A stretch of DNA of 64,000 nucleotides from Elmis aenea (GCA_947652605.1 OX393581.1:49809924-49873923); one strand, 5' to 3'; counted from the stretch's first letter, positions 55,701 to 58,442 are shown. The notes: generated by a model from the sequence alone, not told the origin. Translations and numbers: made by a program.

Positions 55701-58442
55701 TTTTTGCAGGTCTCTACCTCTACATCCTCGTGGTCAAAACGTTTACCGGTGAAAATATCAAGCTGCGGATCTACGCCATCATAGGATGGGGTAAGTTTAT
55801 TAGTCAAATGATAGAAATGAAAAGGTGCGCGTGCTTTGATCTTTGCTTAAATGTCATCTGCTCGCTGCACAATACCCGTACTTGGCAACACTAATGGCTG
55901 GATGTAATTAATTTAGTGCTGTACCTTCATCACTAAGGCTCTTTCCTGTTCTGGAACTCTCTTTACTGTGCGAGATATCTGCCGGTGAGATATTTATTCT
56001 CTGAAGCTTCATGGTTTAAGACGTAATCTAAGTTACATCGCAATTGTTAAAGTGCATTTAGTTGTGAGAGGAATATTTAGCGTAGATATCAAAATTATTA
56101 ATCCTTAAAATCAGAGAGAGACTTTAAGAATTTGAGATAAAAGTTCAATTATTTCTTGGAGAATATCTCGGGGCGATTTTTAACGAAATGTTAACTTTTT
56201 TATGTCGTTCCAAGTCGGTTGTTTTAAGGATTCTGCGAAATACTTTTTCAGGGTTTCACAGGAAGAATTCTCATAATTTTATTACTTTTTAATAAGTTCG
56301 ATTCATACACAGCGTCGCTCTAGAATTTTTTGTTCAATATCACATGTAGATCATTTTGAGAAAATGAACTTGTAAAGTTTCTGTTTTTATTACTTTGTTA
56401 ACAATAAATATTTATGCGTTTAATTTTTTTGAATACGAGGGGAACCCAAAAATAACCGGAATTATTTTCTGAAGGGCGAGCCCCTTTTAGTTCGAGCTTC
56501 TTGTGCTAGGAGAATATTCTAGAAACCCTTCTGCATCAGCGTGTCTACTGGCTTTGCTGTGTGTTGCTGCGTTCGGCTTCAGTGAATTTTTTTCGAAGAC
56601 TCTTTCAACGCATCTGTCTATTTTGTGATGGCTGATTTACAAGAACTTGCGACAGTGAAATTTGGCTGCTTCGTTTCGGGGTCGTAACCATAGCACCGAT
56701 TCGTCTTCGATCATAATTTGAGAGGGGGGATCTGGTTAGGTCAGCATTCAACTGCTCCATCATGGCACGGCACGCCATTGTCTCTTTGTTGAGGTGTGAT
56801 CAAGCGATGCAACTCGTTTCATACTCAAATCTTTTGATAAAATTCGCCGATAGGAACTCCACGACACTCCCGTCAACGTCACAAGTTCATAAATGGTCCG
56901 ACGACGGTCTTCCAAGATGGCTTAACGAATTCGTATTACATTTTCTTCAGTTGGTCAAAGGACGCCCGGGCCGAGGTTGATCGTCAGTCGATATTTCGCC
57001 TTGTTTAAAACGGAAAAACCATTTTTAAACTTGCTAGCAACTTCTTTGTAAGTTGTCTGTAGCATAACAATTGTTTCCTTTTTATTTTCCATAGCAGAAA
57101 ACAAAATGTCACTGCCGCAAGTTCTTGTAAATCAGCCATCACAAAATAGACAGATGCGTTGAAAGAGTCTTCGAAAAAAATTCACTGAAGCCGAACGCAG
57201 CAACACACAGCTACGCCAGTAGGCACGCTGATGCAGAAGGGTTTCTAGAATATTCTCCTAGCACAAGAAGCTCGAACTAAAAGGGGCTCGCCCTTCAGAA
57301 AATAATTCCGGTTATTTTTGGGTTCCCCTCGTAAGCGTTAAACTAATACATTACTTAAATGATAAATTGAAGATTATGAAATTTTAATAAAATTTTGAGT
57401 TCCTACCAAATTTAAATTCGATCGTTACCAGCTTCATTTTATCGAACAACTTTAGAAATAACCCTAACAAACTTTACAAATTACAAAATGGCAGAATAAG
57501 CTGCATATAAAATAGATTCTCGAAAATTTTGTAGTCAAAAAGTATTCGACTTTATTTCAAATTTTATTAAATCATCTCAACTTTTACATTCCATCATGTT
57601 TGCCCGTGTATTTATCCGAATATTTTCCTCTGCCACACAAATGTTTGTTGTATCGCATCTCTTTGTCTATGATAACACCGTGTTACCTCCAGGTTATGTA
57701 TAACAAGTTGGTAATTATTTAATTTGACGTAGGTGGCCCCTTAATATTCGTGGTACTGTGGGGAATTGCCAAAAGCTTCACATTGCCGCCGGAAGATCAA
57801 CAGGTAAGTTAATTTCCGCTGCCTGAGCATGATATAATTTCAGTTAATATATGCGTTTCACGTTACCCAAATCCATTTTACAGAGTGCAAGTAGCAATTT
57901 GTCGCTAATTATATACAGTATCGGAATTATTGCAGGCTGTTTGGTACGAATATATGATTTGATTAATTTGAAATCAAACGGCATTATTACTACGTGAAAT
58001 CAACTCAAAACTCTGTTTGCGTTTCTGGAGACGATTGATTACATTCTGCCGAAACGTAGCAAATATTTTTTTATGACTAATTCTGCACCAATTATACATT
58101 CTTCTTAAATATGCACATCGCTATGCAGTAATTAACCAAAATTTGATCAATTCCCTGAAGATGAAAAGTGTTTTCTGTCAAAACGTCACAAGTTTGGTTT
58201 TGGCGGCTTATTTATGCACAAATATAGTCTTGTGAAAAAAAATAGAAAAGCTTCCATTTTAAATTTCCATGTTCTTCAGTTTTAAATATACACCGTGTTT
58301 ATTTATTTGTTTCATTATTTTTCAGACCGGAGAAGTCGTGAGAAGCTGCCACTGGTCACCTCATCCTTTCGATTGGATTTACCAAGTACCAGCCATCGTA
58401 GTACTAATAACCAACGTTCTATTTCTGTGCATTATAATGTGG
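4532..58442 (+). CDS. DH44R: CRF-like diuretic hormone 44 receptor, partial split gene (6 exons seen)
   Basis: This is a class B G-protein-coupled receptor at the cell surface. In insects such receptors bind the CRF-like diuretic peptide DH44 and usually signal through Gs/cAMP in Malpighian tubules and neurons (family knowledge). Six exons join in compatible phases to about 215 residues. They give the end of the extracellular hormone-receptor domain ([17 protein letters not shown]), TM1, the intracellular loop [11 protein letters not shown]2, and TM3 with the conserved Cys and [12 protein letters not shown]. Next come ICL2 [14 protein letters not shown]4 [18 protein letters not shown], the ECL2 Cys-His-Trp, and TM5. 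The first exon starts in mid-codon and the last ends after TM5, so the N-terminus and TM6-TM7/C-tail (a full receptor is about 400-450 aa) lie outside. A CRF-type ligand is preferred over DH31 or PDF because of the WDxYxDY and LRCLRN context. DH44R1 versus DH44R2 is not resolved. Confidence 0.9.
4921..5053 (+). repeat. short direct repeat, 2 copies of 44 bp
   Basis: A 44-bp block at 4921-4964 recurs at 5010-5053 with a few mismatches. Both contain TGCGAG, CCTCGCGG and GAACATCAA. The blocks are GC-rich against an AT-rich background and lie 200 bp downstream of the exon. Each copy holds a short hairpin-capable CTGCGAG/CTCGCGG pair. Confidence 0.75.
5100..6299. other. unassigned intron sequence
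   Basis: There is no recognisable repeat or gene. Small open frames at 5290-5475, 5832-6044 and 6004-6258 (reverse) have no domain, are A/T-driven, and are probably chance. A CpG-rich spot, AGGCGCGCGCG, occurs near 5960. Confidence 0.35.
6300..7110 (+). repeat. tandem array of about 310-bp units, array 1
   Basis: About two and a half diverged units are marked by CCCGGCACCTCCACCAT at 6581, a variant at about 6898 and a shorter-spaced variant at about 7044. Each unit also carries a TCTACARGAAAACRTWAAAATA motif, a TACAGGGTGTTGTATTT motif and CTATGCAAACAACTTTTGTA. The same family recurs in the same orientation at 61590-62560 and inverted at 54170-54760. Confidence 0.85.
7111..8057. other. unassigned AT-rich intron sequence
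   Basis: I see no exon, RNA gene or repeat boundary in this stretch. Confidence 0.35.
8058..9286. mobile_element. foldback element, family B copy 1 (1.23 kb palindrome)
   Basis: The left arm starts TAGGGTGGTCCAAATTCGAT and the right arm ends with its reverse complement GAATTTGGACCACCCTG followed by TA. The arms match over roughly 600 bp each and meet near 8680. TA dinucleotides at 8058-8059 and 9285-9286 fit a TA target-site duplication. Short ORFs inside are shadows of the palindrome. A truncated right end of the same family is at 17090-17249, and an internal block recurs at 41060-41300. Confidence 0.9.
9285..10552. mobile_element. foldback element, family C copy 1
   Basis: It starts TACAGGGTGTCCCAGATTAC and ends with the reverse-complement arm CATGCTGGAAATGTAATCTG, but has lost the last 10-15 bases of the right terminus. 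Its left TA (9285-9286) is the same dinucleotide that closes the neighbouring family B element, so the two are abutted. A more complete relative is at 26409-27924. A TTGCTCGAAA-type minisatellite (9756-9870) is nested inside. Confidence 0.85.
9756..9870 (-). repeat. degenerate minisatellite of TTGCTCGAA-like units
   Basis: Read on the - strand, units like GGAAAATTGCTCGAA and AATTGTTTCTCGAAA repeat several times with variation. They begin with GGGGTGCGGAAAATTGCTCG. A closely similar stretch in the opposite orientation lies at 38226-38335 inside a hAT-like element, suggesting the terminus of a mobile element with tandem-repeat ends. Confidence 0.6.
10560..11790. other. unassigned intron sequence
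   Basis: There is no recognised feature. An ORF at 11407-11613 is Cys/Phe-rich without a domain and is probably chance. Confidence 0.35.
11796..11925. mobile_element. short hAT-like MITE (130 bp)
   Basis: The ends CAGGGTTGGCC and CCCAACCTTG are imperfect inverted repeats. The flanks GTGCTAGA and TTGCTGGA match at 6 of 8 positions, consistent with a decayed 8-bp hAT target duplication. The inside is repeated GATTTAAATC-type sequence with no ORF. Confidence 0.55.
11935..12935. other. intron sequence with a CpG-bearing unique island near 12280-12370
   Basis: No exon is seen. Around 12280-12370 the base composition rises (CGGGGGTCGACGCAC, CCACGGCCGACGTAACGCG) and no match to other repeats in the window is visible. 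It might be a regulatory element, but nothing more can be said. Confidence 0.3.
12938..13560 (+). repeat. interspersed repeat E, copy 1 (about 620 bp)
   Basis: It is closely similar, in the same orientation, to 49272-49892. The second part (from about 13085) has inverted ends TTTCCTTCACC..GTCAAATTT / AAATTTGACAGGTGAAGGAAA, like a DNA-transposon TIR. The first 150 bp is itself a small palindrome around CGAGTG. It encodes nothing recognisable; the ORF antisense to it (12729-13070) is a shadow. Confidence 0.8.
13565..14640. other. unassigned intron sequence with an 85-codon ORF
   Basis: An open frame on the + strand at 14206-14463 has a charged N-terminal half and a hydrophobic C-terminal segment but no domain I recognise. 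The surrounding 14030-14200 is somewhat GC-richer (GATAGATCCGAGAATGG). I cannot say whether it is expressed; it is most likely chance. Confidence 0.25.
14643..14784. mobile_element. 142-bp hairpin MITE with near-perfect 56-bp arms
   Basis: The left arm (14643-14698) and right arm (14729-14784) are reverse complements with a single mismatch over 56 bp, separated by a 30-base loop. The termini are TGGTGCCTGTCCACGTG. A TAA is seen on both sides if the element is taken as TGGTGCC...GGCACCA, which would suit a PIF/Harbinger-type 3-bp target. Arm identity implies a recent insertion. No ORF. Confidence 0.88.
14872..15264 (-). repeat. interspersed repeat D, copy 1 (about 390 bp)
   Basis: It is reverse-complementary to 31024-31405 over its length. 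Shared blocks include GTGATCGTAGAAAAAGTA, ACGTCAAAATTGACAAGACA and a CGCACTCGTGGAAATACGCACTCG-type motif (itself repeated). CACCCTG at one edge suggests a link to the CAGGGTG families. Non-coding. Confidence 0.8.
15272..16080. repeat. CAGGATGTCCC-ended repeat interrupted by a hAT MITE
   Basis: It starts TACAGGATGTCCCGGTTATC, a variant of the common terminus, and the far side shows an inverted GGTAAGAGAT near 16047. It contains the phrase AACCCTTTAAGGCCCAAAATAG, repeated in diverged form around 16020-16040, and is interrupted at 15758-15933. Boundaries are approximate. Confidence 0.45.
15758..15933. mobile_element. hAT-type MITE (176 bp)
   Basis: It starts CAGCGGTCTCCAAACTTTTT and ends CACTTTGGAGACCACTG, the classic hAT terminus pattern. 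The flanks CCATAAGA (15750-15757) and CTATAAGA (15934-15941) agree at 7 of 8 positions, which fits the 8-bp hAT target duplication. There is no transposase. Confidence 0.85.
16500..16985. mobile_element. foldback repeat, about 480 bp palindrome
   Basis: Inverted arms at about 16569-16705 and 16820-16925 share ACATTTTATAATAATTTAT and CTGCACTTTGTAGAT (right arm TATGCACTTTGTAGAT) with scattered mismatches. The ends are diffuse. No coding capacity. Confidence 0.65.
17090..17249. repeat. truncated right end of foldback family B
   Basis: The sequence from ACTCAAAAACCGGAAACGAT to GGACCACCCTGTA matches the right arm of the element at 8058-9286, but no left arm is present. The reverse-strand ORF (17012-17284) across it is a shadow. 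Confidence 0.8.
17440..17710. promoter_or_regulatory. GC-richer unique island in the big intron, candidate enhancer
   Basis: This stretch contrasts with its AT-rich surroundings and holds many CpGs (CCTCGGCCCGG, CGGGCCGTTGTAATTAGCGCGG, ACCGGCGGGCGA). It contains several TAATTA/GTAATT homeobox-like cores and matches none of the repeats in the window. There is no coding potential across frames. A conserved non-coding regulatory element is a reasonable guess only. Confidence 0.3.
18163..18290. mobile_element. short MITE (about 128 bp)
   Basis: The left end GCCGATTGCACAAAGTAACA and the right end TGTTGCTCTGTGCAATCGGGC are inverted repeats extending about 45 bp inward (TGTTAGCATAC / GTATGTTAACA). 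There is no ORF. The superfamily is not clear. Confidence 0.7.
18407..18783. mobile_element. foldback element, family D copy 1, with nested pieces
   Basis: The left end TACAGGGTGTCCCACAAGGT is mirrored by CTTGTGGGACACACCCTGTA at the right. TA is present at each edge. A second CAGGGTGTCCCAGTTATAG start occurs at about 18506, and a hAT terminus at 18595. The related element at 20884-21622 has the same nested order, so part of the nesting predates amplification. Confidence 0.8.
18595..18670 (+). repeat. solitary hAT terminus
   Basis: CAGGGGTTCTTAACCAGGGG, followed by a GC-rich block of GGTCCACGGACCCCTTAGGGG type, is the typical left end of hAT elements. No right end or 8-bp duplication could be found nearby, so it is a fragment. 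Confidence 0.6.
19239..19319. repeat. 81-bp hairpin repeat
   Basis: AGGCTCTTTAGCGCAAAGT and AAAATTAAGTGTTGACATAC form an arm whose reverse complement follows after a short AATG-type loop, with a few mismatches. It could be a tiny MITE. A short reverse ORF overlaps by chance. Confidence 0.7.
20000..20153. repeat. composite fragment with two CAGGGTG-type ends
   Basis: It begins TACAGTGTGTCCAAAAGGTA and ends CTTGTGGGACACCCTATA. Internal sequence (AAATATCCACTTTAGG, CATAAGACAAAATT) recurs inverted at about 26335-26410. It is a rearranged member of the foldback group. Confidence 0.6.
20188..20445 (+). CDS. unrecognised 85-codon ORF, doubtful
   Basis: An uninterrupted frame from ATG, rich in Asn, Lys, Glu and His, with no domain, signal peptide or membrane segment I can recognise. 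The amino-acid mix ([23 protein letters not shown]) looks more protein-like than other small ORFs here. It lies inside the large receptor intron, beside repeat fragments, without clear splice sites or promoter. It may be a relic of a transposon or gene fragment, or chance. Confidence 0.2.
   Translation: MTFVGSQNHLQMEELDLAYEKNVKDQPFHLKTGPVFLQNRYLNTQKELENIHDQNITENYAHKNNSITKKNSKNAFTGGDYLKNK
20884..21622. mobile_element. foldback element, family D copy 2
   Basis: The left end TATAGGGTGTCCCACAAGGT and the right end TACCTTGTGCGACAACCTGTA pair, with about 110-bp arms that include TTTTTGCATAAATCGAATG. Internally it carries a diverged CAGCATGATGATCTCTTAAA block as in copy 1. A 32-bp tandem duplication lies at 21120-21183. 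Confidence 0.78.
21120..21183 (+). repeat. perfect 32-bp tandem duplication
   Basis: The unit AGTTTTTGTGCTATTGATAA plus 12 more bases (AAAACAAAACAC) occurs twice in direct succession with no mismatch. This indicates a recent slippage or duplication inside the older foldback element. Confidence 0.9.
21690..21850 (+). promoter_or_regulatory. CpG-rich island with TATA-like box, candidate promoter
   Basis: A run of CG dinucleotides (CCGTCCGCGCGCGCGCTCAC) is followed by CTATAAATG at about 21769 and, about 28 bases on, CTTCAATCC as a loose initiator. It then continues GGCCGCGGCG. It stands out sharply from AT-rich intron DNA. A minor or nested transcription start is possible, but there is no associated ORF and the call is tentative. 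Confidence 0.25.
21900..22950. other. unassigned intron sequence with one TACAGGGTGGCCC terminus
   Basis: A solitary terminus at 22137 has no identifiable partner. No gene is seen. The rest is unique AT-rich DNA. Confidence 0.35.
22970..25240 (-). pseudogene. non-LTR retrotransposon relic: endonuclease tail, RT and C-terminus
   Basis: Read on the - strand from 25240 down, the order is an endonuclease end ([12 protein letters not shown], about 25179-25130), a Lys/Glu-rich linker (24874-24680), then RT. The RT shows [18 protein letters not shown] and [20 protein letters not shown] at 24092-23796, then [19 protein letters not shown] with [10 protein letters not shown] at 23757-23542. The second catalytic motif is YAHD instead of the usual F/YADD, so the enzyme is inactive. 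A C-terminal part follows (TYASENWTL, 23407-23171), then [13 protein letters not shown] near 23010. Several frameshifts and stops separate the pieces. It resembles the RTE-like or CFDP2-associated insect LINEs. The 5' part is missing. Long + strand ORFs here (Phe/Ser-rich) are antisense shadows. Confidence 0.88.
25245..26408. other. intron sequence with two solitary CAGGGTG-type ends
   Basis: A TACAGGGTGTTTACC end lies near 26018 and a TACAGAGTGTTTGG end near 26133, with CACCCTGTA near 26190. These are truncated members of the foldback group. 25260-26000 shows nothing recognisable. Confidence 0.4.
26409..27924. mobile_element. foldback element, family C copy 2 (1.5 kb), with a transposase HTH relic at its centre
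   Basis: TACAGGGTGTCCCAGATTAC at the left mirrors GTAATCTGGGACACCCTGTA at the right. TA flanks both ends, and the arms pair over about 590 bp each. The unpaired centre (about 27010-27340) holds a reverse-strand ORF with a helix-turn-helix domain. The arms reach past the start of that ORF: on the left, CNSMVFVAN is readable on the + strand as the mirror of CNSIVFVV at the right. This is the most complete copy of the family. Confidence 0.9.
27109..27363 (-). pseudogene. transposase-type helix-turn-helix domain (DUF4817-like), truncated
   Basis: The 84-residue frame has [20 protein letters not shown], followed by [20 protein letters not shown] and KPTKNPKQI. The spacing (Asn/Cys, alanine-rich helix, xYPERR, then an arginine/phenylalanine helix and KP linker) is that of the DUF4817/HTH domain found at the N-terminus of mariner-like transposases in arthropods. 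The catalytic DDE region is absent and the frame ends at 27109. It sits in the centre of the foldback 26409-27924. A related half-domain is at 54817-54936. I read it as the remnant of the transposon that gave rise to the foldback. Confidence 0.65.
27930..28836. other. unassigned intron sequence
   Basis: GTATAGCATACTCCATACC and GGACACACTGTA next to the foldback look like a further repeat scrap. The ORF at 28168-28374 (+) has no domain. Otherwise nothing recognised. Confidence 0.35.
28839..29317. mobile_element. foldback element, family A copy 2
   Basis: TACAGGGTGTTTCTTAAGTA at the left and TTAAGAAACACCCTGTA at the right, with TA at both edges. The arms share GATTCCTTATCG and the CCCCCCTAAA block with the copy at 1313-1878. 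Ends and arms are well preserved. Confidence 0.88.
29320..31020. other. unassigned intron sequence, partly GC-richer
   Basis: No exon is seen. 29860-30360 is relatively rich in CpG and shows loosely repeated words (GTACGTAGTTCACGCATGCG versus CACTACGTGAACGAAGGCAT) that may be remains of an old inverted repeat. I cannot assign it. Confidence 0.3.
31024..31405 (+). repeat. interspersed repeat D, copy 2
   Basis: It is reverse-complementary to 14872-15264 and contains ACGAGTGCGTATTTCCACGA, a nearly palindromic pair of GAGTGCG motifs, followed by TACTTTTTCTACGATCACAT. The edge next to 31005-31021 reads ACACCCTGTATAC, again linking it to CAGGGTG termini. Confidence 0.8.
31410..32470. other. unassigned AT-rich intron sequence
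   Basis: I see no gene, RNA or repeat boundary. Confidence 0.35.
32473..32660. repeat. CAGGGTGTTTCAGC repeat with internal direct duplication
   Basis: After TACAGGGTGTTTCAGCACAT, the block GCACATGCACACAATTGTTT plus CACTTCCGGTTTYGCC occurs twice (about 32494 and 32609). The element at 44643-44830 carries the same words inverted (GCGAAACCGGAAGTGAAA, GTGTGCATGTGC), so this is a family with both orientations in the intron. Confidence 0.65.
33139..33640 (-). pseudogene. non-LTR retrotransposon fragment: linker before RT
   Basis: A 162-codon reverse-strand frame corresponds to the segment between endonuclease and RT in RTE-like LINEs. It shows a basic [20 protein letters not shown] helix, [11 protein letters not shown], a [15 protein letters not shown] motif and finally [16 protein letters not shown], where RT motif 1 should begin (usual KNNKSPGxDGIPAE). 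It stops there, so the RT is lost. It is the same general type as the relic at 22970-25240 and covers a part lost or degraded there. Confidence 0.85.
33700..34060. promoter_or_regulatory. GC-richer unique island, candidate regulatory element
   Basis: CpG and GC rise here (CCGGGGCCCGCGCAACAG, GTCATCAAACGGAGCGTTTG). No repeat match or open reading frame of note is visible. The block at about 33945-33965 contains the small inverted repeat AAACGGAGCGTTT. Its function is unknown. Confidence 0.25.
34161..34830. mobile_element. foldback element, family A copy 3, ends lost
   Basis: The left arm (GGGAGATGATTCTTTATCGA ... CCCCCCTAAAGAGG) and right arm (about 34640-34830) pair as in the other family A copies, with an extra spacer at about 34445-34640. 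Neither TACAGGGTG terminus remains. A poly-A run precedes the left arm. The spacer recurs next to copy 4 at 50345-50440, so it belongs to the element. Confidence 0.78.
34835..35010 (+). pseudogene. C-terminal tail and 3' end of a non-LTR retrotransposon
   Basis: A 27-codon frame (34835-34918) reads [20 protein letters not shown] and then a short end, followed by a GC-richer 3' untranslated stretch (CACCGGAGGGTTCAATAGAC, GGGGACCACCTCCGCGG). This is the kind of tail seen after the RNase H-like end of insect LINEs. It begins exactly where the foldback arm breaks off at about 34830, suggesting one element interrupted the other. Family assignment is tentative. Confidence 0.4.
35015..38169. other. 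AT-rich intron sequence with two solitary CAGGGTG ends
   Basis: TACAGGGTGTTCCATTTC at about 37167 and TACAGGGTGCGTTTAATAGG at about 37600 are lone termini. Small ORFs at 37322-37513 and 37725-37943 have no domain. Nothing else is recognised. Confidence 0.4.
38178..39073. mobile_element. hAT-type non-autonomous element with 8-bp target duplication
   Basis: It begins CAGTGTTTTTTAACCTTTTC and ends AGGTTGAAAAACACTA, imperfect inverted repeats of hAT type, next to GCGACACAC / GCGGCACACAGG subterminal mirror blocks. The flanks are identical 8-mers, GCCTACAT at 38170-38177 and at 39074-39081. No transposase is readable. Inside, 38226-38335 holds the TTGCTCGAAA minisatellite, and the remainder resembles parts of the foldback group. 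Confidence 0.88.
38226..38335 (+). repeat. minisatellite of TTGCTCGAAA-like units
   Basis: After GGGGGGTGCGG, units such as AAAATTGCTCGAA, AATTGTTTCTTGAA and AATTCCCCGAAAGG repeat six or seven times with substitutions. The mirror copy is at 9756-9870. It resembles in style the terminal repeats of the foldback at 58584-59079. Confidence 0.65.
39082..40714. other. unassigned intron sequence containing a 131-codon reverse ORF
   Basis: The reverse-strand frame 39877-40272 is the longest in this part. It has a hydrophobic centre ([19 protein letters not shown]) and a Ser/Pro/His-rich end, but no family I recognise and no visible splice or promoter context. The region is unique within the window. 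It may be a relic of an unidentified element or chance. Confidence 0.3.
40715..41300. repeat. repeat K copy 1, partly shared with foldback family B
   Basis: It starts at TACAGGATGGGCAAATTTTG. 40715-41080 is reverse-complementary to 48045-48312. 41060-41300 (ATACAAGGGTTGATGTATTT, GGTACAAGTTACGAAGG) matches the interior of the foldback at 8058-9286. No right terminus is present, so it is a truncated composite. Confidence 0.7.
41620..42557. mobile_element. non-autonomous DNA transposon, pogo/Tigger-like (938 bp)
   Basis: Terminal inverted repeats GAGTAAAGTGCCCTAATATG (left) and ATATTAGGGCACTTTACTC (right) are exact over about 19 bp. They are followed by several internal TAATATGGAAT motifs that may be transposase-binding repeats. 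TA lies left; the right flank is TG, possibly a mutated TA. A small zinc-finger tail ORF on the - strand (42026-42145) supports origin from a transposase gene of the Tc1/mariner-pogo group. Confidence 0.75.
42026..42145 (-). pseudogene. transposase C-terminal zinc finger remnant (39 codons)
   Basis: The frame contains [20 protein letters not shown] followed by QFYCPTRKK and a stop. The C-x2-C-x3-[WH]-x-H-x2-C-x8-C arrangement matches the compact PHD-like finger that ends many insect pogo/jerky-type transposases. The catalytic part is not visible upstream, only internal repeats, so this is a deleted gene. The ATG used (42145) is just the first one in the frame. Confidence 0.6.
42560..44640. 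other. unassigned intron sequence
   Basis: A GAGAGAGAGA run lies near 42585, and a CCAGGGTGTTCCC terminus without a partner near 43690. ORFs at 42890-43096 and 43788-44078 have no domain. Nothing else is recognised. Confidence 0.35.
44643..44830. repeat. CAGGGTGTTCC repeat related to 32473-32660
   Basis: It starts TACAGGGTGTTCCATTTAAA and contains GGTCATTTTCGGCGAAACCG and GTGTGCATGTGCTCAAAAA, which pair with the sequence at 32494-32600. The ORFs across it (44553-44903 + and 44765-44965 -) run through this repeat and are not genes. Confidence 0.65.
44840..46171. other. end of large intron; GC-richer stretch at 45215-45350
   Basis: Most is AT-rich. 45215-45350 has raised GC (CACACCGCCTCGTGTAGTCG, GCCCGAGTCGCGACC) and no repeat match in the window. 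The polypyrimidine tract and acceptor of the TM2 exon lie at 46155-46171. Confidence 0.35.
46172..46265 (+). CDS. DH44R: DH44 receptor exon: intracellular loop 1 and TM2
   Basis: Acceptor CTTTTTTTTTTACAG ends at 46171 and donor GTAAGT starts at 46266. The first base completes the Lys codon from the previous exon. It then encodes [20 protein letters not shown] followed by [20 protein letters not shown] is the hallmark intracellular loop 1/TM2 start of CRF-type receptors, and the His is the conserved class B polar-core residue. The exon ends on a complete codon. Confidence 0.95.
46982..48312. mobile_element. decayed CAGGGTG foldback or composite element (1.33 kb)
   Basis: The left end TACAGGGTGAACCAAATTCG and right end CAATTTGTCCACCCTGTA-like sequence are diverged inverted repeats. 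Both continue AATGTTTT ... CTCGGTAAC/CTCGCTTACC with a nearby ATAAGAG/GTAATAG. The interior is AT-rich. 48045-48312 matches 40715-41080 in reverse. It is probably a member of the TA-flanked group, heavily mutated. Confidence 0.55.
49272..49892 (+). repeat. interspersed repeat E, copy 2
   Basis: It matches 12938-13560 in order and orientation throughout. The inverted ends TTTCCTTCACC / GGTGAAGGAAA bracket about 450 bp, preceded by a palindrome centred on the GTGCACGAGTG region. The ORFs 49350-49643 and 49800-49985 are within it and not genes. Confidence 0.8.
50140..50975 (+). repeat. imperfect tandem duplication split by a foldback half-element
   Basis: A stretch near 50155-50335 (TATTTATGACC, TACGATTTTTTATTTCTCGTGAAAAA, AAGCAAATGACC) recurs diverged at 50790-50970 (TACGATTTTCAGTTTCTCATGAAAAA, AAGCAAATGGTCC). 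The right half of a family A foldback lies between them. Confidence 0.5.
50345..50790. repeat. foldback family A copy 4, right half only
   Basis: 50345-50440 matches the spacer of copy 3 (AAAATGAATCGTTTTAT). 50480-50790 matches the right arms, ending TTTATGAAACACCCTGTA. The left arm is missing. Confidence 0.75.
52085..52178 (+). CDS. DH44R: DH44 receptor exon: TM3
   Basis: Acceptor TTTATTTGTTTCAG ends at 52084 and donor GTATGT starts at 52179. It encodes [20 protein letters not shown] then [11 protein letters not shown] and the first base of a Gly codon. The Cys at the TM3 top forms the conserved disulfide with ECL2, and NFFWMFVEG is the class B TM3 signature containing the conserved Glu of the HETx core. 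Confidence 0.95.
52440..53170 (-). pseudogene. non-LTR retrotransposon RT C-terminal fragment
   Basis: On the - strand the C-terminal signature is readable in broken frames: [20 protein letters not shown] near 53030, then a degraded [24 protein letters not shown] near 52690, and [14 protein letters not shown] near 52520. These follow the order of RTE/CFDP2-like LINE C-termini (KYLG, WFGHxxRM, DRxxWR). It is a different lineage from 22970-25240, judging by motif differences. The + strand ORF 52570-52752 is a shadow. Confidence 0.75.
53460..54160. other. unassigned unique DNA with overlapping small ORFs
   Basis: Opposed ORFs 53476-53724 (+) and 53433-53711 (-) overlap almost fully and neither shows a known domain. 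Base composition is closer to balanced than in flanking intron. It may be part of an unrecognised element or a regulatory region. Confidence 0.25.
54170..54760 (-). repeat. tandem array of about 300-bp units, array 3 (inverted)
   Basis: Two units in reverse orientation relative to 6300-7110 and 61590-62560, marked by GAACACCCTGTATATTTTCA and ACGTTTTCTTGTAGATA, each followed by the ATTATTCTGG / GTTGAAATTCTGG variant. The CCCGGCACCTCCACC motif has decayed to CTGGTGGATGCG and CTGGTGAATGCGCC. Confidence 0.7.
54817..54936 (+). pseudogene. HTH domain half of a DUF4817-like transposase
   Basis: The 40-codon open stretch reads [20 protein letters not shown] then [18 protein letters not shown] and a stop. 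PERRPH and the KPTKNPKQI tail match the domain at 27109-27363 ([14 protein letters not shown]). It is less eroded than that copy in the PERRPH and KEYGS positions. There is no start or catalytic domain. Confidence 0.65.
55016..55090 (-). repeat. retroposon 3' tail with poly(A)
   Basis: On the - strand, GAATGTCCATTTGGGACAGA to ATTCTGGGAGTTC is followed by an A-run of about 16. The same tail is present on the + strand at 51474-51530 (ending in A-rich sequence). The element body is not visible. Confidence 0.6.
55710..55790 (+). CDS. DH44R: DH44 receptor exon: end of TM3, ICL2 and start of TM4
   Basis: Acceptor TTTTTTTTTTGCAG ends at 55709 and donor GTAAGT starts at 55791. It completes the split Gly and encodes [20 protein letters not shown] then YAIIGW plus the first base of another Gly. 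EGLYLY is the conserved TM3 end, and VVKTF...KLR is the ICL2 that contacts the G protein. Confidence 0.95.
56436..57331. mobile_element. mariner-like foldback element (896 bp) with start codon in both arms
   Basis: The termini CGAGGGGAACCCAAAAATAA are perfect inverted repeats. TA flanks both sides (56434-56435 and 57332-57333). The arms pair over about 225 bp with few mismatches. In each arm an ATG begins MADLQELA exactly 192 bases from the terminus. The right-hand one leads (on the - strand) into a decayed mariner transposase N-terminus; the left-hand copy stops after 19 codons. So one transposon end is duplicated in inverted orientation. Confidence 0.92.
56760..57139 (-). pseudogene. mariner transposase N-terminal fragment
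   Basis: Frames on the - strand from ATG at 57139 read [12 protein letters not shown]. After frameshifts they read [30 protein letters not shown] and, further on, [18 protein letters not shown] with [10 protein letters not shown]. This is the order of the mariner paired HTH domains: first HTH, the DDxPRPGRP AT-hook-like linker, then the second HTH ending in KRVAA. The catalytic DD34D domain is missing, so it is inactive. The + strand ORF 56762-56980 is antisense to it. Confidence 0.88.
57733..57803 (+). CDS. DH44R: DH44 receptor exon: TM4
   Basis: The acceptor AG is at 57731-57732, and donor GTAAGT starts at 57804. It completes the Gly and encodes [20 protein letters not shown] then DQQ, ending on a full codon. 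With the preceding exon it gives [12 protein letters not shown], the TM4 core with the family-conserved Trp. The acidic PPEDQQ starts ECL2. Confidence 0.93.
58326..58442 (+). CDS. DH44R: DH44 receptor exon: ECL2 and TM5
   Basis: Acceptor TTATTTTTCAG ends at 58325 and donor GTAAGT starts at 58443. It encodes 39 residues: [20 protein letters not shown], then [23 protein letters not shown] supplies the ECL2 cysteine for the TM3 disulfide, and the rest is TM5 ending at the W that precedes ICL3. The next exon (ICL3, TM6) is not found in 58443-64000. Confidence 0.95.

Larger units (their letters stand above)
52179..55709 (+). other. 3.5-kb intron with a LINE relic and repeat debris
   Basis: It is bounded by GTATGT and TTTTTTTTTTGCAG. 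It contains a reverse-strand RT C-terminus (52440-53170), unassigned GC-richer DNA (53460-53950), the inverted tandem array (54170-54760) and a decayed family C element (54790-55441). Confidence 0.88.

Noticed and set aside
55619..55894. 91-codon ORF starting before the TM3-end/ICL2 exon and running past it
   Set aside because: It includes the true exon 55710-55790 in frame, but the flanks are intron. The splice sites and family alignment define the exon.
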